Assembly (NCBI RefSeq): GCF_027066465.1
Contig: NZ_JAMONU010000125.1
Span: 1-9,251, forward strand
From: Thermococcus sp.
Lineage (GTDB): Archaea > Methanobacteriota_B > Thermococci > Thermococcales > Thermococcaceae
Length of the DNA: 9,251 nucleotides
Direction: 5' to 3'
Below, piece after piece: positions 5,098-9,251 of this stretch. The stretch's first letter is position 1, and the number at the start of each line of letters is the position of its first letter. The position numbers and the translations under genes are program-made. The notes under the pieces were generated by a model. It was not told the origin of the DNA. It saw nothing but the letters and a program-made list of their open reading frames with translations, and searched no databases.

Positions 5098-6280
5098 AGG
5101 CCCCGTATTTCTTGGGGTCGTAGAACGGCGGAATGACCGTTACGGCCTTCTTGGGCTTGCCCCTTATCTCTACCTCCAGCTCAACACCCGGCCTGGCGTA
5201 CTCCTCCTTCACGAAGGCTATTCCTATGCCGATTCCGAGGAGCGGTGAGAGAGTTCCGCTGGTTACCTCGCCGATGACCTCCCCGTTGGCCAGAACCCTG
5301 TAACCTTCCCTCGGGATTCCCTTGTCGACCATTTTGAAGTGGACGAGCTTCCTGCCGAGACCCCTCTCCTTCTGCCTGAGGAGGGCGTCTTTGCCTATGA
5401 ACTCCTTGTCCCAGAATATCGCGAAGTCGAGGTTGGCCTGGAGCGGGGTGACCTCGTCTATATCGGTGCTGAGGAGCTGTAACTCCTTCGTCTCGTTGCC
5501 GTAGAGCGTGTAGCCTGCTTCAAGCCTTAGGGTGTCGCGAGCGCCGAGTCCTGCTGGCTTTATGCCGTACTTCTTCCCCTCCTCAAGGATTCTCTCCCAG
5601 ACGTGCAAAGCTTTTTCGGGCTTGCCCCTCTTCTCCGGGTTCGGGTGGTATGGATTGGCGTCTTCAATGTAGACCTCCCAGCCGTTCTCGCCGGTGTAGC
5701 CGCTCCTCGAAAGGAGCATCTTGATTCCGTCGAGTTCAACCTCCTTGGCCTGGAACCACCAGAGGTCGTTGATGTCTATCCCGAAGAGGTCTTTGGCCAG
5801 GTCCCTCGCCCTCGGCCCCTGGACGGAGAACATTGCCATGTCGTAGGTCTTGTTCTCAATCTCGAGGTCAAGCTCGCCGAACTTCTCTATTCCGCGCTTT
5901 ATGGCGTTGAACCAGGCTTCAAGCTTCTCGAAGGCATCGCTGTCGCAGACCATCATGTAGGTGTCGTTCCCGAGGTTGAAGACGAGGGTCTCGTCCTTAA
6001 CGGCTCCACGCTCGTTGAGAACCAATGTGTAGGTTCCACTTATGGCTGGAGGCTTGCTTATGTCGTTCGTCGTTACGTACTGGAGGAACTCCAGCGCGTC
6101 CTTACCGCGAAAGATGAACTCGCCCATGTGCGAGACGTCGAAGATGCCTACTCCGTTTCTAACCGCCAGATGCTCCTCCTTTATGCTGGAGTACCAGATT
6201 GGCATCTCCCAGCCTGCAAATTCTTCAACCTTCTTGGCGTGCTCCTTATGCCAGTCGAAAAGGTGAACCCTCTTGGCCAT
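5084..6280 (-). CDS. gcvT: Aminomethyltransferase, T-protein of the glycine cleavage system
   Basis: This 398-residue protein transfers the methylene group from the aminomethyl-lipoyl arm of H-protein to tetrahydrofolate (or the archaeal folate in use), releasing ammonia. Family marks, numbered from the ATG at 6280, are HKEHAKKVEEFAGWEMP (11-27), GIFDVSHMGE (45-54), YVTTND (68-73), LNERGAVKDETLVF (88-101) with the conserved folate-site Asp96, SRSGYTGENGWEVY in the middle, GLGARDTLRLEAG and IGEVTSGTLSP in the last third. Length and sequence are close to the Pyrococcus enzyme. GTG codons at 6289 and 6286 are in frame, but the ATG at 6280 is preferred: it gives the family's N-terminus (MAKRVHLFDWH, compared with MVKRVH in Pyrococcus), and the GGTGGTGG before it serves as ribosome binding site. 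No other glycine cleavage genes are in the window. Confidence 0.95.
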   Translation of the reverse strand: MAKRVHLFDWHKEHAKKVEEFAGWEMPIWYSSIKEEHLAVRNGVGIFDVSHMGEFIFRGKDALEFLQYVTTNDISKPPAISGTYTLVLNERGAVKDETLVFNLGNDTYMMVCDSDAFEKLEAWFNAIKRGIEKFGELDLEIENKTYDMAMFSVQGPRARDLAKDLFGIDINDLWWFQAKEVELDGIKMLLSRSGYTGENGWEVYIEDANPYHPNPEKRGKPEKALHVWERILEEGKKYGIKPAGLGARDTLRLEAGYTLYGNETKELQLLSTDIDEVTPLQANLDFAIFWDKEFIGKDALLRQKERGLGRKLVHFKMVDKGIPREGYRVLANGEVIGEVTSGTLSPLLGIGIGIAFVKEEYARPGVELEVEIRGKPKKAVTVIPPFYDPKKYGAFREE

Positions 6281-6310
6281 AGCCACCACCGTTCAAACTA
6301 TGGTCATAGC

Positions 6311-6318
6311 GTTATAAC
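6311..6318 (-). promoter_or_regulatory. TATA box of gcvT
   Basis: GTTATAAC, preceded on the minus strand by the purine-rich GAGAAAGT, lies in the 44-base gap between the permease stop codon and the gcvT ATG. Its centre is about 34 bases before that ATG, so the transcript should start near 6288 and carry a leader of about 8 bases containing the GGTGG ribosome binding site. This suggests gcvT is transcribed on its own as well as by any read-through. Confidence 0.55.
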
Positions 6319-6324
6319 ACTTTC

Positions 6325-7548
6325 TCACTCGATGTGTCTTATGGCCTCCGCCGGGTTCAGCTCGGCCGCTTTTTTGGCCGGGTACACGCTCGCGGCGATT
6401 CCTATGAGGAATGTTATGCCGAAGGCTATCGCAACGACCCTCAGGTCAACGACGGGGTTTGGAAGGCCCGGCGTTTTGGCGCGGAGAATCTGGACGACCA
6501 CGTTCGCCATGACTATACCGGAACCAAACCCTATCACACCGCCGATTATCGTCAGCATTATGCCCTCGAGGAGAATCATTTCGAGTATGAAGCGCTTCTT
6601 GGCGCCGAGAGCCCGGTAGGTTCCTATCTCCCTCGTCCTCTCCATGACGGAGGTAAGGAGAGTGTTCACAACCCCCAGCGCACCGACGATGAGGGCTATG
6701 CTTCCGATTCCGAGGAGGAGGTTGTTGAGCATGTTCTCAATCTGAACGACCACTTCTATGCCCTGCCTCTCGGTTATGACCGTTGCACTGGGGAGCAGTT
6801 TCTGAATCCTCGCCTTCACGTAGTTTACGAAGTTGACGTCGTCAACCCAGACCTCGATGAAGCTTATCTTTCCCGGCTCGTTGTACATCTCCTGGAGTGT
6901 TCCGAGGGGGATGAAGACGCTCGTGTCTATGAAGCCCCCTATGAAGCTCTGACCGCTCTCCTGGAAGTTGCCCGAAACCTTGAACTCCCAGGCCCTACCG
7001 CTAGAATCGTATATCTTTATCGTCTGTCCGGGCAGTATCTCCCAGTTGAGCATTCCGCCGCCCTGCTTCTGAATCTTCCCGTTGGCTATGGAGTAGCCGA
7101 GCAGAGCTTTGAAGCGCGAGCCTTGAGGAATGAACTGGCCCCTCTGGAGCTGGGGACCGGTCAGGGCGTAGAACTTCTGGGCGTCCCGCGGAATTATGCC
7201 CATGACCGTTACGGGAACTTCCCAGCCCCTGTATTCCATAACCGTGAACTTGACGAGAACTGGATTTATAGCCTCGACGTGGTTTATCTTGGCTATTTCG
7301 TTCGCAACGCTCTGGTTGAGGGTGTTCGTGCCTATCGTCCATATCGAGGCCCCCATGCCCGGAAGGACTATTATGACGTTGCTCGTGCTCTGGAGCGTCC
7401 TGCTTATCGAGAGCTGGAAGCCCTCCGCGATGGAAATCAGAGCGGTTATTGAGGCTATGGCTATTATTATCCCCAGCATCGTGAAGAAAGTTCTCAGCTT
7501 CCTCCTGTGCAGGTTCCTGAAGGCTATCTTCAGTATCTCTCTATCCAC
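6325..7548 (-). CDS. ABC transporter permease, MacB/FtsX (ABC3) type
   Basis: The 407-residue protein has the architecture of ABC3 permeases of the MacB/LolC group. A short basic start is followed by LRTFFTMLGIIIAIASITAL (18-37, first membrane helix), then a large outside MacB_PCD-type domain (about 45-270), then the FtsX core with three helices (about 278-300, 324-348 and 370-390). Between them is TSVMERTREIGTYRALGAKK, the coupling segment that contacts the ATPase. It ends YPAKKAAELNPAEAIRHIE, the usual C-terminus. Such permeases do not form ordinary import channels; they pass force from ATP hydrolysis to substrates or proteins outside the membrane. Start codon is GTG at 7548, with GGAGGAGGAG as ribosome binding site inside the end of the upstream gene. 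The genes overlap by 8 bases, so translation is probably coupled. The ATP-binding subunit is not in the window. Confidence 0.88.
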   Translation of the reverse strand: MDREILKIAFRNLHRRKLRTFFTMLGIIIAIASITALISIAEGFQLSISRTLQSTSNVIIVLPGMGASIWTIGTNTLNQSVANEIAKINHVEAINPVLVKFTVMEYRGWEVPVTVMGIIPRDAQKFYALTGPQLQRGQFIPQGSRFKALLGYSIANGKIQKQGGGMLNWEILPGQTIKIYDSSGRAWEFKVSGNFQESGQSFIGGFIDTSVFIPLGTLQEMYNEPGKISFIEVWVDDVNFVNYVKARIQKLLPSATVITERQGIEVVVQIENMLNNLLLGIGSIALIVGALGVVNTLLTSVMERTREIGTYRALGAKKRFILEMILLEGIMLTIIGGVIGFGSGIVMANVVVQILRAKTPGLPNPVVDLRVVAIAFGITFLIGIAASVYPAKKAAELNPAEAIRHIE

Positions 7549-9251
7549 GGCTCCTCCTCCAGAGCAGGATTATTATGATGACCATCACAGCCCCGCCGAC
7601 GTAGTAGTAGCGCCTGTCCTTCGACGGCGCTATGTTGGCCGGAATCTGAACTTCGAGGGTCTCGTTGAAGCTCGTGAAGTTCCCGCTGGGAAGCATGTAG
7701 GTTACCCTAACCGTCACCGGATACCTCCCGGCCTTCAGGGTGGTGTTCAGAACCACGAAGTTTACGCTGTCGTAGTCCATCGGCTCTATGCTCCCGACGT
7801 AGCGCTCGCCGAGCGGAAAGAGGCTCAGCTCGGGGGAGCTTATCGAAACCGTAACTCCCCTGGCCGGCGCCTTTCCGTCGTTCGCTATGTCAACTTCGAA
7901 GTTGTACTCCCCGTCGTTTATCCAGACGTTACCTATGTAAGCTTCAAGCTTTGGATAGCCCTCCACATGAACCCCAAACGTTCCCTGGGACTTGTACTCG
8001 ACGCCGTTTTTGTCATAGTAAACCACGACCACGTAGAGCGGATACAGGCCGTTGGAAACGTCCTTAACCGCAAAGTACAGCTTTCCGCTCGCGGTTCCGT
8101 TCACGGGTATCTCGCTGAAGTAAAGGACGCTCTGCTTTCCTATTGGGTAGAGACTGCTCTCCTGCGGCTGGCCCTGGGCGGTCGGGAAGAGGCTGTAAGT
8201 CTGGGTCTCCTCCTGCGGTTTGGTCGTCAGAACCTCAACCATAACGTTGTATGCCCTTTCGTTTCCCGTGTTCTTGACCGTGATTGTGACCGTGAAGTTT
8301 GAGGCCGGCTGAACCGGGTTCGGCTGAACCTTGAAGCTCTCGACGCTTACCTTCGGTCTGAAAACGTCGTTCACAGGAATGCCTATTTGAACTTCCTCCG
8401 TTTTAACGACGCCGTTCTGGTCCCCGTATCTGAGCTGAACGTAGAGCAGGTAGACATCCGGTTTGAGGGCCTTTGAAGCTATCAGCCTGAAGTGAAGCGT
8501 CCTAACCTGTCCGGGTGCAAGCTCGTCCGTGTACTTAATCGGCCCCTCCAAGTAAGCGGCGAAGGGAATCTCCTGCTGGAACGTTGGAATCGTCACCGTT
8601 GGAAGGAGCGTCTTCTGGGTCTGCTCGCTTCCCTGAACAACGGGCTGGGAGTACAGGTAAACCCTAACGAACCTCGCCACCTGGTCACCGACGTTCTTTA
8701 TGGTGACGCTCAGGTTGAAGACGCCGCCGACCTCAACGGGCGTGAAGCTCACGTTCTGGATTACAACAACCGCTCCCTGGACGATTGAGTAGCGTATGTA
8801 TTTGGGAGCGAGTATCTTCATCCTGACACTTCCGTTGGTGATGTTGTAAATCACTATGTCTATATCGTGCCAGTAGTGGCCACCTATCCCGAAGTAGGCG
8901 TAGTCCGTGAAGCCGTCGCGGTAGTAGCGCATGAAGACGGTTTTGTTGCTCACGTTTATGAGGGACAGCTGAACCGGACCGTAGGAAAACGTTGAGTTGG
9001 CCTTCGTCGTCCCGTAGAAGACAGTTGTTGGCTTCGAGAAAACGGCGACGAGCGCCGAGGGATTGCTCGTTGGGTTCTTCACGTAGTTGAGGTAAACCTT
9101 AACGTCCCCGTACGTGTAGCTCTGGCCCTCACCGAGGGCGAACTCAACGGACGTGAAGTTCCTGTTGTCCCGGAGCTTGAAGAGAACCAGGGGTATTGTC
9201 CCCGTCTGGGCGTTGTAGAGGAAGTCAACGACCGTCAGCGTGTAGTTTCCA
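7541..9251 (-). CDS. Exported CARDB/NEW3-like multi-domain protein (COG1361 type), N-terminus outside window
   Basis: The frame is open from the window edge (9250 down) to the TAG at 7541-7543, about 569 residues; the GTG at 9082 is internal, since in-frame sequence continues upstream without a stop. It is rich in Asn, Thr, Val and Tyr with many N-x-S/T sites, as in archaeal surface proteins. At least three immunoglobulin-like repeats are visible: FNLSVTIKNVGDQVARFVRV (about 8670-8730), FTVTITVKNTGNERAYNVMV (about 8240-8300) and YNFEVDIANDGKAPARGVTV (about 7845-7905), each with the V-x-N-x-G core of CARDB/NEW3 domains. The end is one membrane helix (GGAVMVIIIILLW) and a basic RRSRG, so the protein is anchored with its bulk outside. 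A signal peptide is expected upstream. The 8-base overlap with the ABC permease points to a shared job, such as an extracellular partner. The substrate is unknown. Confidence 0.8.
   Translation of the reverse strand, partial: GNYTLTVVDFLYNAQTGTIPLVLFKLRDNRNFTSVEFALGEGQSYTYGDVKVYLNYVKNPTSNPSALVAVFSKPTTVFYGTTKANSTFSYGPVQLSLINVSNKTVFMRYYRDGFTDYAYFGIGGHYWHDIDIVIYNITNGSVRMKILAPKYIRYSIVQGAVVVIQNVSFTPVEVGGVFNLSVTIKNVGDQVARFVRVYLYSQPVVQGSEQTQKTLLPTVTIPTFQQEIPFAAYLEGPIKYTDELAPGQVRTLHFRLIASKALKPDVYLLYVQLRYGDQNGVVKTEEVQIGIPVNDVFRPKVSVESFKVQPNPVQPASNFTVTITVKNTGNERAYNVMVEVLTTKPQEETQTYSLFPTAQGQPQESSLYPIGKQSVLYFSEIPVNGTASGKLYFAVKDVSNGLYPLYVVVVYYDKNGVEYKSQGTFGVHVEGYPKLEAYIGNVWINDGEYNFEVDIANDGKAPARGVTVSISSPELSLFPLGERYVGSIEPMDYDSVNFVVLNTTLKAGRYPVTVRVTYMLPSGNFTSFNETLEVQIPANIAPSKDRRYYYVGGAVMVIIIILLWRRSRG

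Noticed and set aside
4427..5100. Integrated element using the tRNA-Gly 3' end as attachment site
   Set aside because: No second copy of the tRNA T-arm/acceptor sequence appears downstream and no integrase fragment is readable.
4695..5123. 142-residue plus-strand frame across the gene-free stretch and the transporter relic
   Set aside because: It reads the relic in the wrong frame, has no family-like pattern, and crosses the junction; the frame ending at 5097 carries the recognisable transporter sequence.
6281..6289. GTG at 6289 as the gcvT start
   Set aside because: It would leave no room for a leader after the TATA box and adds three residues not seen in the Pyrococcus protein; the ATG at 6280 has the ribosome binding site in front.
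6334..7452. Long plus-strand frame opposite the ABC permease, and similar ones opposite gcvT and the surface protein
   Set aside because: Long antisense frames are usual in GC-rich archaeal genes; they lack family patterns and promoters, while the minus-strand frames are clear proteins.
7575..7649. ATGATGA ... CTGA on the plus strand, like a C/D box sRNA
   Set aside because: It lies antisense within the conserved end of the surface-protein gene, lacks convincing inner C' and D' boxes and has no promoter.

Overview
The window looks like chromosome from a hyperthermophilic euryarchaeon of the order Thermococcales, most likely Thermococcus. The gcvT product reads very close to the Pyrococcus aminomethyltransferase as I remember it. 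The first gene belongs to the archaeosine (archaeal tRNA modification) pathway. Promoters are TATA-type boxes placed about 25 bases before the start codon or RNA 5' end, several of them with no ribosome binding site (leaderless mRNAs), and the coding sequence is moderately GC-rich. This assignment rests on reading alone; no search was run.

Layout, left to right. Positions 1-573 (+) are the C-terminal part of a PUA-domain tRNA-guanine transglycosylase relative, best read as archaeosine synthase ArcS. A small DUF2103-type protein (604-900, +) follows with its own promoter. Next is a two-gene membrane-protein unit (+): a DUF2079 multi-spanning protein (931-2331) and an unrecognised polytopic membrane protein (2345-3130). 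The latter runs convergently, with a 36-base overlap, into a minus-strand gene (3095-3727) for a SPOUT methyltransferase of the DUF431 family, related to yeast Sfm1. A 57-base divergent spacer with one palindromic TATA element separates it from a class I SAM methyltransferase (3785-4441, +). The frame of that gene runs into the following tRNA-Gly(CCC) gene (4427-4504).

Positions 4505-4857 hold no recognisable gene but are full of inverted repeats. They include a 15-pair helix that encloses two hairpins, with G-U pairs that fit only a plus-strand RNA. After this comes the C-terminal relic of an EamA/DMT-type transporter (about 4858-5097), whose front is missing. This stretch looks like a scar of past insertion or deletion next to a tRNA gene, possibly carrying a structured RNA or a dispersed repeat. 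It is the least explained part of the window.

The right half is all on the minus strand. An exported, membrane-anchored protein with CARDB-like domains (7541 to beyond 9251) overlaps by 8 bases an ABC3/MacB-type permease (6325-7548). The two appear to form an ABC system whose ATPase is not in the window. Then comes gcvT (5084-6280), with its own TATA box and Shine-Dalgarno sequence, encoding the T-protein of the glycine cleavage system.

Functional links: the ArcS-like enzyme acts on G15 of tRNAs, and the tRNA-Gly here has G15 facing C48. The DUF2079 protein and its partner are probably co-translated. The rest looks like ordinary chromosomal housekeeping rather than a single defence or metabolic island.
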